DNA of 64,000 bases from Clostridia bacterium (GTDB taxonomy: Bacteria; Bacillota; Clostridia; TANB77; CAG-508), in assembly GCA_022793875.1 (NCBI GenBank), contig JAAWDR010000012.1:1-64000 (forward strand), read 5' to 3'. The notes beneath the pieces were generated by a model. That model did no database searches. It saw nothing but the letters and a program-made list of their open reading frames with translations, and was not told the origin of the DNA. Below, in pieces: positions 42,443 to 53,068 of this stretch. The stretch's first letter is position 1, and the number at the start of each line of letters is the position of its first letter. The position numbers were made by a program, and so were the translations under genes.

Positions 42443-44767
42443 TTGCCTAGAAGAAAAAAAGAAGTTATAGATGGAATATCAGATAAATTAGAATATTTAG
42501 GATTAGATTTAGAAAAGATACCAGCAGATTTAAAAAGATTTGAACCTCTTCAATATAAAATTCCAAGATTTTATGATGAAAAAAAATATAGACAATATAG
42601 ATATGTAGATATAAAAGATATTCAAATTCTATTATCACCTACAAATAGATTAGAAGATTTAAGTGAAAAATATAAAAAAGCAAGTCCATTATATGAATAT
42701 TTAGATAAAGATAATGAAAAGAACATTCTTAAATATACTACTTTCTTAAATATGTTAAAAAATGTAAATATTCAAGAAATAGAAAATGTAGAAAAAGAAC
42801 AAGAAAGACTGAATGAAAATATACCTTTTAAAGTTAAGTTTAATGGAAATTACTTATGGCAAATTTATTATTCAGAAAATACAAATAAATATTTTATGAT
42901 AGTACCAACAGAAGATACAGATTATTCAACATTTTTCTATTTATTAAAAAAGAAGATAGAAGGCAAAAATGAAAAAATATTTGTTCCTATAAGTAGTGTA
43001 AAATACTCAAACAAATATTTGAAAAATTCAGAATTTGAAGATATACAAAATTACTTATGGCTATTTACAAAAGATTGGCCATTAATATATGAAGTGTATG
43101 ATAAAAATGAGGAAATATCTATTCAAATTATAGGTGAGACAAATGTTTATGAAAGAATAAGAACTCTTTATAAAGTAAAATTATCAAAGAAAGAAAGAGC
43201 AAATAATTTTTATAAATTACTGAAAGCATTATTTATATTACAAACTGAACTTCCTAATTTTTATAATTTTGAGACAAATATAAATGAAAAAGGTAGCTTA
43301 GAATTTTATTTAGAAGGACAAAAAATAGAATACAAAAATATAGTTGAGTTTATAAGAGAACAATATAAAAAAGGACTAAAAAGAAGGAAAGAGCTAAAAT
43401 CAAAAATAAGAGCATATAAGAAAAAATTGAAGCAATTACAAGAATTAGCAGCCACTCAAGAAATAGAATATTTAGCAAAAGAAAAACAGATATCAACATT
43501 TTTAGAATGTAAGAAATCATTTTTTGGAAAATTTAAATATTACTTTAAATATAGCAAAAAGAATAATAGAAAAAATGATGTAATTGAAAATGAAAAAGAT
43601 GTAGAAAATGAAATACAAATAGAAAAAAAATCAGAAGTAAAGAAAGAAAAGAAAAAAATTCCAATTAAAAAAGTATATACATTAGATGAATTGATAACAA
43701 GTTATAAAGAATTAGAAGAATTAGAAAATAATATAAAAAATCTTTTAATGGATATAAATGCGTTAAAATTGAAAACAAAGAATACGGCTAAGAAAATAGA
43801 AAATGCAACTAAATTTATTGAAGAAATCGATAGTCATAAAAAAAGTATATTCGAGTTTTGGAAATATAGTAATAAAGATGAAATGGCAACTTTGCCAGAA
43901 GGTGAACAAGAAGAAATAAATATAATTAAAAAAATAGAGAAAGTATTTGATTATAATGAAGATTTTGAAAAATTTGGAGAAAAACTTGATAAAATACAAA
44001 GAAAAATTTTAACTAAAGATGAGGCTAATAGTGTATATATTGCAACAACACAATTAATAAAAGTATTAAATGAAATAAAGAATAATGATATTACGCCAGA
44101 AAGTTTAGAAAAGAATTTAAAAAAACTTAAAAGTGAAGCTATAGAGTTAAAATCATTAGATGAAGAAGAATATGATATATTTGGAAATATTATAGAAGAT
44201 AATACAAAAGTAAAAAAGATAAATAATAAGAGTCATAGAGAATTACCAAGAGATAAATTTGAAATTTTGGATATTGATAAAAATACAAAAACAATAGGGT
44301 ATAAATTGACTTTGCAAGTAGTAATAAAAAACATTTTAAAAGCTTTAGATAGTGTAGTTATACCAGAAAGCTTAGCTGTATATAGAATGACAGATTCTGA
44401 AAAGCTAAATATTAAAGAAATTAATGTATTTAATATAAATCCAGAAAATGAAATAAAAGAAGTTCTTAAAAGCGATTTCTATAAGATTAATTTGTATAAA
44501 TTGAATATAAAAGAAGGTACTAATGGAGTTGGTTTTACTAATATTATATTTTATGATAATAAGAATAAAACATTACCAATAGGAATGGATCTATCAACTA
44601 AAATGATAGTTGACATATCGAAATTACATTTAAGTTTAGTAAATGAAAAATCTTTTAAAATTGCAAATTTTGAAAATGAAGAAAATGATTTTTCAAAAAT
44701 TAGTATAAAAGATGTTCAAGTTTTTGAGTATGAAGTTGTTGATTTAGAAAATATTGACGATGAATAA
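42443..44767 (+). CDS. Large coiled-coil protein of unknown function
   Basis: 774 aa; no family recognised. The start is TTG at 42443, placed by AGAGGAGAATG; the nearby ATG is followed at once by a stop. The N-terminal 300 residues look globular. About 310-350 and 410-470 are long charged coiled coils (GLKRRKELKSKIRAYKKKLKQLQEL, LEELENNIKNLLMDINALK). A Lys/Glu-rich linker lies near 385-405. The C-terminal 170 residues form a second globular part. No signal or membrane segment. The layout suggests a cytoplasmic scaffold or filament-like protein. Confidence 0.75.
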   Translation: MPRRKKEVIDGISDKLEYLGLDLEKIPADLKRFEPLQYKIPRFYDEKKYRQYRYVDIKDIQILLSPTNRLEDLSEKYKKASPLYEYLDKDNEKNILKYTTFLNMLKNVNIQEIENVEKEQERLNENIPFKVKFNGNYLWQIYYSENTNKYFMIVPTEDTDYSTFFYLLKKKIEGKNEKIFVPISSVKYSNKYLKNSEFEDIQNYLWLFTKDWPLIYEVYDKNEEISIQIIGETNVYERIRTLYKVKLSKKERANNFYKLLKALFILQTELPNFYNFETNINEKGSLEFYLEGQKIEYKNIVEFIREQYKKGLKRRKELKSKIRAYKKKLKQLQELAATQEIEYLAKEKQISTFLECKKSFFGKFKYYFKYSKKNNRKNDVIENEKDVENEIQIEKKSEVKKEKKKIPIKKVYTLDELITSYKELEELENNIKNLLMDINALKLKTKNTAKKIENATKFIEEIDSHKKSIFEFWKYSNKDEMATLPEGEQEEINIIKKIEKVFDYNEDFEKFGEKLDKIQRKILTKDEANSVYIATTQLIKVLNEIKNNDITPESLEKNLKKLKSEAIELKSLDEEEYDIFGNIIEDNTKVKKINNKSHRELPRDKFEILDIDKNTKTIGYKLTLQVVIKNILKALDSVVIPESLAVYRMTDSEKLNIKEINVFNINPENEIKEVLKSDFYKINLYKLNIKEGTNGVGFTNIIFYDNKNKTLPIGMDLSTKMIVDISKLHLSLVNEKSFKIANFENEENDFSKISIKDVQVFEYEVVDLENIDDE

Positions 44768-44799
44768 AAAATGTTCTAAATGATTTTAGAACATTTTTT
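44766..44799 (+). terminator. Terminator after the 42443 gene
   Basis: AAAAAATGTTCTAAA-TGAT-TTTAGAACATTTTTT, near-perfect, directly behind the stop. Confidence 0.9.
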
Positions 44800-44860
44800 G
44801 TTTAAATTACTGGACATTTTTTTGTAAATATGATAATATACAAATGCTAGTACATAAAAT

Positions 44861-44947
44861 GCCGGTGTGCTGGAATTGGTAGACGGGGCAGACTCAAAAT
44901 CTGTTGTCAGCAATGGCGTGTGGGTTCGAGTCCCACCACCGGCACCA
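44861..44947 (+). tRNA. tRNA-Leu (anticodon CAA)
   Basis: Class II tRNA: acceptor GCCGGTG/CACCGGC, D arm with TTGGTAGAC, anticodon stem GCAGA-CTCAAAA-TCTGT with loop anticodon CAA, long variable arm TGTCAGCAATGGCGT, T arm TGGG-TTCGAGT-CCCA and an encoded ACCA. Reads UUG. The anticodon arm is normal, in contrast to the tRNA-Gly at 128-201. Confidence 0.96.
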
Positions 44948-44948
44948 C

Positions 44949-44981
44949 AAAGAACAAGAGATATTATTTTCTTGTTCTTTT
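44949..44981 (+). terminator. Terminator of tRNA-Leu
   Basis: AAAGAACAAG-AGATATTATTTT-CTTGTTCTTTT hairpin immediately after the tRNA. Confidence 0.9.
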
Positions 44982-45048
44982 ATATATAAATATATTAATA
45001 AATTATTTTCCAACAGTATTTGTGCTTTAGGAAGGAATGAATTTAAAC

Positions 45049-45963
45049 ATGAAAGAAAGCCTATTAGAATACTATTTAGATAAACTAAATTATAAAACAA
45101 AACCTCAATTTTTAGAAAAATATTTACAAACACCATGTCTATTAAGACTAAAAAAAGTTGGATATTTTTGTGGAATGGATTATGCTTCTAAAGATATATA
45201 TAATTTTAAAGAAAAAATTACAAGATATGATCATTCTTTAACAGTTGCACTACTTACATGGAAATGTTCGAAAGATATGAAAGCAACAATAGCAGGATTG
45301 TTTCATGATATTGCAACACCATGTTTTTCACATGTAATAGATTATATGAATAATGATTATGAAAAACAAGAAAGTACAGAGCAATATACAGAAAAGATAT
45401 TAAGAAATGATGAGTATTTGAAAAAATGTTTAAAAGAAGATAATATTGAAATAGAAGATATAATTAATTTCAAAAAATATAATATAGTAGATAATGATAG
45501 ACCTAAAGTCTGCTCTGACAGATTAGATGGGGTAATTCTTACAGGAATTTCATGGACAAAAAATATTAATTATGAAGATATAGAAAATATTATAAATGAT
45601 ATAGAAATATACAATAATGATGAAATAGGGTTTAGAACTGAAAAAGTAGCAAATTTCGTTTTAGAAGTTAGTAAAAGTATTGATATTTATTGTCATACTA
45701 AAGAAGATAATTATATGATGGAATTATTAGCTAGTATTACAAGATATGGTATAGAAAGAAATTATATTACTTATGATGAATTATATTATTCAACAGAAGA
45801 AGATATAATTATTAAATTAAAAAATACAAAAGATAATAAAATAATTTCAGACTTTAAGTTATTTGAAAGTATTTCAATAGATGATATTCCTGATATAAAT
45901 TTGACAAAAGTAAAAATAAGAGATTTAAATCCTTTAGTTCAAGGAAAAAGATTAGTAATATAA
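45049..45963 (+). CDS. HD-domain phosphohydrolase
   Basis: 304 aa. The HD motif is visible: a His in TRYDHSLTVALLTW, the pair in AGLFHDIATPCFSHV, and a later Asp in CSDRLDGVI. The family includes dNTPases and nucleotide phosphohydrolases of the SpoT/YfbR type; substrate not assignable. An ATG at 45037 directly abuts the AGGAAGG ribosome site, so 45049 is preferred. It stands alone. Confidence 0.82.
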   Translation: MKESLLEYYLDKLNYKTKPQFLEKYLQTPCLLRLKKVGYFCGMDYASKDIYNFKEKITRYDHSLTVALLTWKCSKDMKATIAGLFHDIATPCFSHVIDYMNNDYEKQESTEQYTEKILRNDEYLKKCLKEDNIEIEDIINFKKYNIVDNDRPKVCSDRLDGVILTGISWTKNINYEDIENIINDIEIYNNDEIGFRTEKVANFVLEVSKSIDIYCHTKEDNYMMELLASITRYGIERNYITYDELYYSTEEDIIIKLKNTKDNKIISDFKLFESISIDDIPDINLTKVKIRDLNPLVQGKRLVI

Positions 45964-46116
45964 GATTAGAAAAATATGAAATTAATAAAAAAATGTGATA
46001 TCATATAAAAGTAGGAAACAAAATGCTAGGAGAAAATAAAAATGTAACATGAAGTATAAACAATACAGAAGATGAAAGTATAGGTGAGAATAATAAAGTA
46101 GTTTAAGGAATAATTT

Positions 46117-46368
46117 ATGAGCAAAAATTATAAAGAAATCAATAAATCAGAAACTGAAACAACAATAAATGTATTGTATAGTGAAAAATTGTTATCAATT
46201 TACACAAATAAAATAGAATTAGAAAAACAGTTATATAAAATTTTAGGAGAACCACAAAAAGAATATATAAAAGGTAAATTTATTATTGGAAGTATATGGG
46301 AAGTGCCTTTAAGTGAAAAAACTAAAATTTCTAAAATAATATTAAAAGCGAATATTTTTGAATTATAG
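46117..46368 (+). CDS. Small unrecognised protein, 83 aa
   Basis: No family recognised. Soluble, with a Thr/Ser-rich N-terminus and alternating strands. Ribosome site TAAGGA. It lies between the HD hydrolase and the Sua5-type gene with a weak hairpin downstream (arms 46372-46378 and 46384-46390). The 150 bases before it hold no gene that I can support. Confidence 0.55.
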   Translation: MSKNYKEINKSETETTINVLYSEKLLSIYTNKIELEKQLYKILGEPQKEYIKGKFIIGSIWEVPLSEKTKISKIILKANIFEL

Positions 46369-46458
46369 AAGCACTATAGTTAATATAGTGTTTTGCTTGA
46401 TTTTTATGTGAAAATGGTGTATTATATTATAATAGAAACAATAGGAAGGAACATTAAA

Positions 46459-47067
46459 ATGTCAAAAATATTTAATTGGAAAGAAAATATAAAAGAAGAG
46501 GAACTACAAGAAGTAGAAGAAACATTAAAAAATGGTGGGATAGTAATATTTCCAACAGACACAGTATATGGTATAGGATGTAATTGTTTTTCAACAAAAG
46601 CAATTAAAAAGATTTTTGATGTAAAATCAAGATCTGAAAAGAAACCAATAAATGTATTAACTGATAAAATTGAGAAAATAGAAAATGTAACAAAAAACAT
46701 AAAAAATGAAGAAAAGGAAATAATAAATAAATATATGCCAGGTGCAGTAACAGTAGTATTAGACAAAAATGAAAATGTGCCTGATATTTTAACGTCAGGT
46801 TTAAATACAATAGGAGTAAGAATACCAGACAATAAAATAGCATTAGAAATTTTAAAAAAATTTGAAAATCCATTAGCTACAACAAGTGTAAATATTTCAG
46901 GAGATTTACCAGGAGTGGAAATAAGTGACTTTGTGAAAGAATTTGAAAATAAAGTTGATATTATTATAGATGGTGGAAAAACTAAAATAGGAGTTGCATC
47001 AACAATTGTTAAAGTTGATGAAAGTTCGAAAATAAATATTTTAAGAGAAGGAAGCATCAAAATATGA
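46459..47067 (+). CDS. Threonylcarbamoyl-AMP synthase (Sua5/YciO/YrdC)
   Basis: 202 aa; makes the activated carbamoyl-Thr used for t6A37 of ANN-reading tRNAs. Motifs: GGIVIFPTDTVYGIGCN (about 23-39), KSRSEKKPINVL, PGAVTVVLDK and ATTSVNISGD. It lacks the C-terminal Sua5 domain, so it is the YrdC/TsaC-length form. The ATG at 46459 follows AGGAAGGA; the longer ATG at 46393 adds a non-homologous leader. It overlaps the next gene by 4 bases. Confidence 0.92.
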   Translation: MSKIFNWKENIKEEELQEVEETLKNGGIVIFPTDTVYGIGCNCFSTKAIKKIFDVKSRSEKKPINVLTDKIEKIENVTKNIKNEEKEIINKYMPGAVTVVLDKNENVPDILTSGLNTIGVRIPDNKIALEILKKFENPLATTSVNISGDLPGVEISDFVKEFENKVDIIIDGGKTKIGVASTIVKVDESSKINILREGSIKI

Positions 47068-47627
47068 AAAAAGTTTATATTATTTTAACATATTCAGGTA
47101 CATTTTTATCTAAAATAATTAAATATTATACAAGAGATGAATTTTCGCATGTATCAATTTCGCTAGATTCAGACTTAAAAAAGATGTATAGTTTTGGGAG
47201 ATTAAATCCATATAACCCTTTTTGGGCAGGATTTGTACATGAAGGAGTGAATTTTGGAACATTTAAAAGATTTTCAAGAACAAGAGCTAAAGTATATTCT
47301 TTAGAAGTAGAAGACGAACAATATGAAAAAATAAAAGATGCAATTTACTATATTAAGAAAGTAAGAAAACAATACAAATTTAATTTATTAGGACTTTTTG
47401 CAGTAGGTTTTAAGATAAGAATAAAATCAAATAAAGCATTTTATTGTGCAGAATTTGTAAAATATGCTTTAGACAAAGCAGAAGTAAAAACAGATTTGCC
47501 AGATTTAGTAAGACCAGAAAATTTTAAAGATATAAAAAATATAAAATTAGAGTATGAAGGATTATTGAAATTTTATAAGGTAAATAAATTTTCAATTGAA
47601 GAAAAGGAAAAAGAAATACTTTCTTAA
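47064..47627 (+). CDS. NlpC/YiiX-like cysteine-peptidase-fold protein
   Basis: 187 aa. The fold signature is a His in FSHVSISLD (about residue 29-30) and a Cys in KAFYCAEFVKYALDKA (about 129), as in YiiX/YebB-like permuted papain-fold amidases. No signal peptide. The substrate is unknown; lipid or peptide amide bonds are known for relatives. Its ATG overlaps the Sua5 stop, so the two genes are coupled. Confidence 0.8.
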   Translation: MKKVYIILTYSGTFLSKIIKYYTRDEFSHVSISLDSDLKKMYSFGRLNPYNPFWAGFVHEGVNFGTFKRFSRTRAKVYSLEVEDEQYEKIKDAIYYIKKVRKQYKFNLLGLFAVGFKIRIKSNKAFYCAEFVKYALDKAEVKTDLPDLVRPENFKDIKNIKLEYEGLLKFYKVNKFSIEEKEKEILS

Positions 47628-47655
47628 TATTTTAAGAAAAGTGTTTCTTTTTTTG
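47610..47655 (+). terminator. Terminator after the 47064 gene
   Basis: AAGAAATACTTTCTTAA ... TTAAGAAAAGTGTTTCTTTTTTT, overlapping the stop codon; two-part hairpin with a long T tract. Confidence 0.8.
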
Positions 47656-47787
47656 TATAATATGAAAATTCTATGAACTTTATAATATATAATATAACTG
47701 TAGAAAAATAAATAATTTTTTCGTGTTCGCATTTTCAATAAGAACTACACATATATTTTAATAAGAAAATATATAGGTGGTGATATT

Positions 47788-49941
47788 GTGAAAAAGACAT
47801 ATACAGTAGCTCTTGCAGGAAATCCTAATGTAGGAAAATCTACTATTTTTAATAGTTTGACAGGAATGCATCAACATACAGGAAATTGGACAGGAAAAAC
47901 AGTAGCAAATGCAACAGGAAAATCAAATATAAAGGATAGAGAATTTATTTTTGTAGATATACCAGGTACATATTCAATAATGTCAAATTCAGAAGAAGAA
48001 GAAATTGCAAGAGATTACATATGCTTTGGAAATCCAGATGTAACAATAGTTGTAGTAGATGCAACAGTTATAGAAAGAAACTTAAATTTAGTTTTTCAAA
48101 TAATGGAAATAACTGATAATGTGATAGTTTGTGTAAATCTATTAGATGAGGCTAAAAAGAAAAAGATAAAAGTAGATTTAAAAAAATTAGAAGAATTATT
48201 AGGAGTTCCTGTTGTAGGTACAATAGCTAGAGATAAAAAAACATTAGATAATTTAAAAAATGCAATATATAAAGTTTGTGAGAGGAAGATTATACCAAAT
48301 ACTAAAGAAATTGAATATAGTTCAGAAATAGAAGAAAATATTAATTTGCTAGAACAAAAATTAGAAGAAATTTATGAAGAAAATAATCAAGTTTTTAATA
48401 GAGCAGTTTCAGTTAAAATCGAACAAGACAATAAAAGAGCAAGAAAGTTATATAGGTGGATTTCAATTAAATTAATTGATGGAGAAGAAAAAATATTAAA
48501 AACAATACAAAATAATTTGAATATAGATTTTGAAAAAAAAGAAATACAAGATTGCATAGTAGATATAAAACGAAATTTGAAAGAGTATAATATAAATCAA
48601 AATAATTTTAAAGATAAAGTAGTAACAAACATAATGAAAAAGGCAGAAGAGATTTCCAAAGAAGTTTGTACTTTTGAAAATGAAGATTATGGAGCAAGAG
48701 ACAGGAAAATAGATAAAATTTTAACATCAAAAAAATTTGGAATTCCTATAATGATACTTTTTTTAGGAATTATATTTTGGATAACAATAATTGGAGCAAA
48801 TTATCCATCAGATTTATTATTTAATATTTTTAATTGGTTTCAGGACAAATTAGTATATTTTGCTGAATATATACATTGTCCTGAATGGCTTTCAAACATG
48901 TTAATATATGGAGTATATCAAACATTAACTTGGATTGTAGCTGTTATGCTACCACCAATGGCCATATTTTTTCCATTATTTACGTTTTTAGAAGATTTGG
49001 GATATTTACCGAGAATCGCATTTAATATGGATGGATTTTTCAAAAAAGCATTTTGCAGTGGTAAACAAATGATTACTATGTGTATGGGATTTGGATGTAA
49101 CGCCTGTGGAGTAACAGGTTGCAGAATAATTGACTCACCAAGAGAAAGACTAATTGCAATATTAACAAATAATTTTGTACCATGTAATGGAAGATTTCCT
49201 TTATTAATATCAATTGCAACAATATTTATTGCAGGAGCTTATGCAGGAAGTAATGGCTTTTTAGCATCAGTATTATCAACTATTGCAGTAATAATGGTGA
49301 TAATATTTGGAATATTTTTAACATTAGTAATATCTAGAATATTATCAAACACAATATTAAAAGGTATACCATCTTCAATGGTTTTAGAATTGCCACCATA
49401 TAGAAAACCACAATTCGGAAAAATATTGGTACGTTCAATATTAGATAGGACATTATTTGTATTAGGAAGGGCAATTGCTGTTGCAGCACCAGCAGGACTT
49501 GTAATTTGGTTATTAGCAAATATTGGTATTAATGGACAAAGCTTACTTGTAATAATTGCTAATTTCTTAAATCCTTTTGCAAAATTAATGGGATTAGATG
49601 GGTATATTTTAACAGCTTTTATTTTAGGAATGCCAGCTAATGAAATTGTATTACCTATAATTTTAATGTGCTATTTAAAAGGTGGAACGCTTGTAAATAT
49701 AGAAGATACAGTGCAAATTGGTCAAATACTAATTCATAATGGTTGGACTATGTTAACAGCAATTAATGTAATGATATTTACTATTTTGCATTTCCCTTGT
49801 ACTACTACTTTATTGACTATAAAAAAAGAAACTGCTAGTTGGAAGTGGACTGCTTTGTCTTTTGCTATTCCTACTGTTTGTGGAGTTGTTTTATGTATGT
49901 GTACTACTTTAGCATACAATGTATTTAGCTTGATTTTATAG
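47788..49941 (+). CDS. feoB: Ferrous iron transport protein B
   Basis: 717 aa. N-terminal GTPase: G1 GNPNVGKST (about 10-18), G3 DIPGTYS, G4 NLLDE. A helical GDI-like spacer follows (about 170-270), then two Gate domains with about ten membrane helices, including the Cys-rich GFGCNACGVTGCR and the C-terminal Gate. Imports Fe2+ under anaerobic, low-redox conditions. The start is GTG at 47788 behind GGTGGTGA. No feoA lies beside it. Confidence 0.95.
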   Translation: MKKTYTVALAGNPNVGKSTIFNSLTGMHQHTGNWTGKTVANATGKSNIKDREFIFVDIPGTYSIMSNSEEEEIARDYICFGNPDVTIVVVDATVIERNLNLVFQIMEITDNVIVCVNLLDEAKKKKIKVDLKKLEELLGVPVVGTIARDKKTLDNLKNAIYKVCERKIIPNTKEIEYSSEIEENINLLEQKLEEIYEENNQVFNRAVSVKIEQDNKRARKLYRWISIKLIDGEEKILKTIQNNLNIDFEKKEIQDCIVDIKRNLKEYNINQNNFKDKVVTNIMKKAEEISKEVCTFENEDYGARDRKIDKILTSKKFGIPIMILFLGIIFWITIIGANYPSDLLFNIFNWFQDKLVYFAEYIHCPEWLSNMLIYGVYQTLTWIVAVMLPPMAIFFPLFTFLEDLGYLPRIAFNMDGFFKKAFCSGKQMITMCMGFGCNACGVTGCRIIDSPRERLIAILTNNFVPCNGRFPLLISIATIFIAGAYAGSNGFLASVLSTIAVIMVIIFGIFLTLVISRILSNTILKGIPSSMVLELPPYRKPQFGKILVRSILDRTLFVLGRAIAVAAPAGLVIWLLANIGINGQSLLVIIANFLNPFAKLMGLDGYILTAFILGMPANEIVLPIILMCYLKGGTLVNIEDTVQIGQILIHNGWTMLTAINVMIFTILHFPCTTTLLTIKKETASWKWTALSFAIPTVCGVVLCMCTTLAYNVFSLIL

Positions 49942-50128
49942 AAAGTAATGTAACAAGTTACAGTTCAGGTGCTTTAAAACAAACTGTTAAGCTATGTTTA
50001 GAGTTATGCAATACAGATTTAGATTTGGTAGGATGATATATAATAACTATTATTTAACTAAATTTACAAAAAACATTGAAAAAAACAAAAAAATAATGTA
50101 TTATAAGTAGCAGAGATAGAGGTGTGTT

Positions 50129-51703
50129 ATGAAATCAAACTACTTTAAATACATTTTTATAATATTTGCAATAGCAATAATGATATTTGCAATAGTAAAA
50201 ATAAAAAAAGATGAACAGAAGAAACAGAATCCAACACAAGAAAAAAAAGAAGAAGTAGAACAAATAATAACAGAACTAAAATTAGGAGTAGCATCATTTG
50301 ATAGTATAAATCCAATACTAAGTAAAAATAAAAATATTCAAGATATATCAAAAATAATATTTGAACCATTAATGACATTATCATCAAACTATAAATTAGA
50401 AAACTGTTTAGCAAAGGAGTGGGCTAAACAAAATGACAAAACATATATAATAAAATTGAAAGATGATAAAAACTGGTCAGATGGACAAAAATTTGCAGCA
50501 GAAGATGTAAAATTTACAATAGAAAAACTAAAAACATCAGACACAATATATTTATCAAATGTAAAAAATATAGATACAGTAGAAGTAATTGATGAAGAGA
50601 CTATAAGAATAACTTTAAATCAAGAAATTCCATTTTTCGAATATAATTTAACATTTCCAATATTATCAAGTAATTATTATAAAGATAAAGAATTTATACC
50701 AGATATAGTTCCAATAGGAACAGGAATGTATAAGGTAAGTGAAGTATTAGAATCATCACTAATTTTGACAAAAAATGAATATTATAAAGAAAAAGATAAT
50801 TTAAAACTTGATAAAATAATTATAACAAATTATGCTAGCATAGGAGAATTATATAATGCCTTTAAAATGGGAAATATTGATTTAATAAGTACTCAAAATA
50901 GTAATTTAAAAGATCATATAGGAACAATAGGATATATTTCAAAAGAAATTAAGGGAAGAGAACATTACTTTTTAGCATTTAATGCAAAAAGTAATTTATT
51001 ATCACAAGTAAATGTAAGGAAAGCAATATGTTATTCAATAGATAAATCTAATATTGTGTCAAGTATATATTCAGATAATTATTATGTATCAAGTTTTCCA
51101 TTAGATTATGGGAATTGGATATATCAAGAACAAGATGCAAGTTCAGGTTATAATATAGAACAGGCAAAGCAAATTCTAATAAATGATGGATGGAGTTATA
51201 AGAATAAGTATTGGCAAAAAATAGTGAATTATAAATCTCAAAAGATTTATTTGAATTTGGTAGTAAAGTCAAGTGATTCCCAAAGAGTATTAGTTGCTGA
51301 AAATATAAAAACACAATTAGAAAATGAGGGAATTAGAATAAATCTTATAAAAGCGTCAGATACTCAATATGAAAATTATTTGAAAAATAAGAATTATGAT
51401 ATGATTTTATGTAGTATTAATTTGTCCGTTAGTCCTGATTTATCAACATTTTTTGGTGAAAATAATTTGGCGAATTATTTAAATGATGAAGTAACTAGTA
51501 TAATGAATGAAATAAAGAATTTGACAGATGAAGAGAAGTTAATTCAAAATTACAAAAGATTAGGTGAAATATATAAAACTGAAATGCCATATTTAAGTTT
51601 GTATAATAATAAATATACAGTTGCATATAACTCGACATTAGCTGGAGTGAAAGATGTCAATTGGTTTTATCAATTTTATAATATTAATGATTGGCATAAA
51701 TAA
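50129..51703 (+). CDS. Peptide/nickel ABC transporter substrate-binding protein, membrane anchored
   Basis: 524 aa SBP family 5. N-terminal hydrophobic segment (about 7-25) without a lipobox Cys, so it is either an uncleaved anchor or a signal peptide. Typical domain I text includes KLKDDKNWSDGQKFAAEDVKFTIEKLK, domain II includes NVRKAICYSIDKSNIV and the C-terminal domain resembles oligopeptide-binding proteins. No permease or ATPase genes are adjacent, so it may share a transporter encoded elsewhere. Ribosome site AGAGGTG. Confidence 0.88.
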   Translation: MKSNYFKYIFIIFAIAIMIFAIVKIKKDEQKKQNPTQEKKEEVEQIITELKLGVASFDSINPILSKNKNIQDISKIIFEPLMTLSSNYKLENCLAKEWAKQNDKTYIIKLKDDKNWSDGQKFAAEDVKFTIEKLKTSDTIYLSNVKNIDTVEVIDEETIRITLNQEIPFFEYNLTFPILSSNYYKDKEFIPDIVPIGTGMYKVSEVLESSLILTKNEYYKEKDNLKLDKIIITNYASIGELYNAFKMGNIDLISTQNSNLKDHIGTIGYISKEIKGREHYFLAFNAKSNLLSQVNVRKAICYSIDKSNIVSSIYSDNYYVSSFPLDYGNWIYQEQDASSGYNIEQAKQILINDGWSYKNKYWQKIVNYKSQKIYLNLVVKSSDSQRVLVAENIKTQLENEGIRINLIKASDTQYENYLKNKNYDMILCSINLSVSPDLSTFFGENNLANYLNDEVTSIMNEIKNLTDEEKLIQNYKRLGEIYKTEMPYLSLYNNKYTVAYNSTLAGVKDVNWFYQFYNINDWHK

Positions 51704-51724
51704 TAAAAAATTTGAAAAAAGTAT

Positions 51725-51756
51725 TGACAAAAACAAATGTTTAATGATATAAAAAG
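51725..51756 (+). promoter_or_regulatory. recA promoter with LexA-like box
   Basis: TTGACA (about 51725-51730) lies upstream of a weak -10 (GATATA/TATAAA). Between them is the palindrome AAACAAATGTTT, close to the Gram-positive LexA box GAACNNNNGTTC. This suggests SOS control; the match is imperfect. Confidence 0.5.
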
Positions 51757-51798
51757 ATTATCAAACAAAAGTTCAATGAATTTAAGGAGGAAAAAATA

Positions 51799-52851
51799 AT
51801 GACAGAAAATACAGAAAAGAAGAAAGCGCTAGAAGCAGCAATGAGTCAAATAGAAAAACAATTTGGAAAAGGTTCAGTAATGAAACTTGGAGAATTTAAA
51901 GCAATGGAAATAGAAGCAATACCAACAGGAGCATTAAGCTTAGATATGGCATTGGGTATAGGAGGAGTTCCTAGAGGAAGAATAATAGAAGTGTTTGGAC
52001 CAGAATCATCAGGAAAAACAACACTTGCATTACATATAGTAGCAGAAGCACAAAAAATGGGAGGAGAAGCAGCATTTATAGATGCAGAGCATGCCTTGGA
52101 TCCAGTATATGCAAAAAAATTAGGTGTAGATATAGATAATTTGATAGTTTCACAACCAGACACAGGAGAACAAGCATTAGAAATAACAGAAAGTCTAGTA
52201 AGAAGTGGAGCATTAGATGTAATAGTAGTCGACTCTGTTGCAGCATTAGTTCCAAAAGCTGAGATAGATGGAGATATGGGAGACTCTCATATGGGACTTC
52301 AAGCAAGATTAATGTCACAAGCATTAAGAAAACTTGCAGGAGCAATAAATAAATCAAAAACAGTATTAATATTTATAAACCAATTAAGAGAAAAAATAGG
52401 TGTAATGTTTGGAAATCCAGAAACAACAACAGGAGGAAGAGCGTTAAAATTCTATGCATCAGTAAGACTAGATATAAGAAAAGTTGAAAATATTAAACAA
52501 GATGGAGAAGTAAAAGGAAATAGAGTAAGAGTAAAAGTTATAAAAAATAAAGTAGCTCCACCATTTAGAGAGGCTGAATTTGATGTAGTATATGGAGAAG
52601 GAATTTCAAAAGCAGGAAATATTTTAGATATGGCTGTTAATATGGATATTATTGAAAAAAGTGGTTCATGGTTTAGTTATAATGGAGATAGAATTGGACA
52701 GGGTAGAGAAAATGTTAAAAAATATTTACAAGATAACAATGATATATTAAAAGATGTTGAAGAAAAAGTAAGAGCAAATTTTGCAAAAGCTTTTGAAGAA
52801 AGTTTAGGAGAAGAAGTTCCTGAAATAGATGATGATGAAAATGAAGAATAA
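51799..52851 (+). CDS. recA: RecA recombinase
   Basis: 350 aa. Walker [10 protein letters not shown] (about 66-74), the acidic EHALDP, Walker [14 protein letters not shown]2-flanking [14 protein letters not shown] and the conserved acidic C-terminus ([13 protein letters not shown]) are all present. Catalyses homologous pairing and SOS activation of LexA; receives ends processed by AddA. Strong ribosome site AAGGAGG. RecX follows in the same region. Confidence 0.98.
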   Translation: MTENTEKKKALEAAMSQIEKQFGKGSVMKLGEFKAMEIEAIPTGALSLDMALGIGGVPRGRIIEVFGPESSGKTTLALHIVAEAQKMGGEAAFIDAEHALDPVYAKKLGVDIDNLIVSQPDTGEQALEITESLVRSGALDVIVVDSVAALVPKAEIDGDMGDSHMGLQARLMSQALRKLAGAINKSKTVLIFINQLREKIGVMFGNPETTTGGRALKFYASVRLDIRKVENIKQDGEVKGNRVRVKVIKNKVAPPFREAEFDVVYGEGISKAGNILDMAVNMDIIEKSGSWFSYNGDRIGQGRENVKKYLQDNNDILKDVEEKVRANFAKAFEESLGEEVPEIDDDENEE

Positions 52852-52857
52852 AAAAAT

Positions 52858-52888
52858 TAAATTTAATTAAAAGATTTAATTAAATTTA
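52858..52888 (+). terminator. Terminator after recA
   Basis: AAATTTAATTAAA-AG-ATTTAATTAAATTT-type hairpin, A/T only, so weak. A second, longer inverted repeat AAAAGCATAGA ... TCTATGCTTTT spans about 52900-52952 and may reinforce it. Confidence 0.65.
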
Positions 52889-53068
52889 TAAAATTGCTTG
52901 AAAAGCATAGAAAATTATGTTAAAATACAAACATAATTTATCTATGCTTTTTATATAGATAATAAATTATCTCAAAAAAATATTTTATTTCAAAAATTTA
53001 TATCAATGTGAAATTTTTTCAACAAAAATATAAGTAAATCTTAAAATAGCACAAGGAGGTGAAAAAAT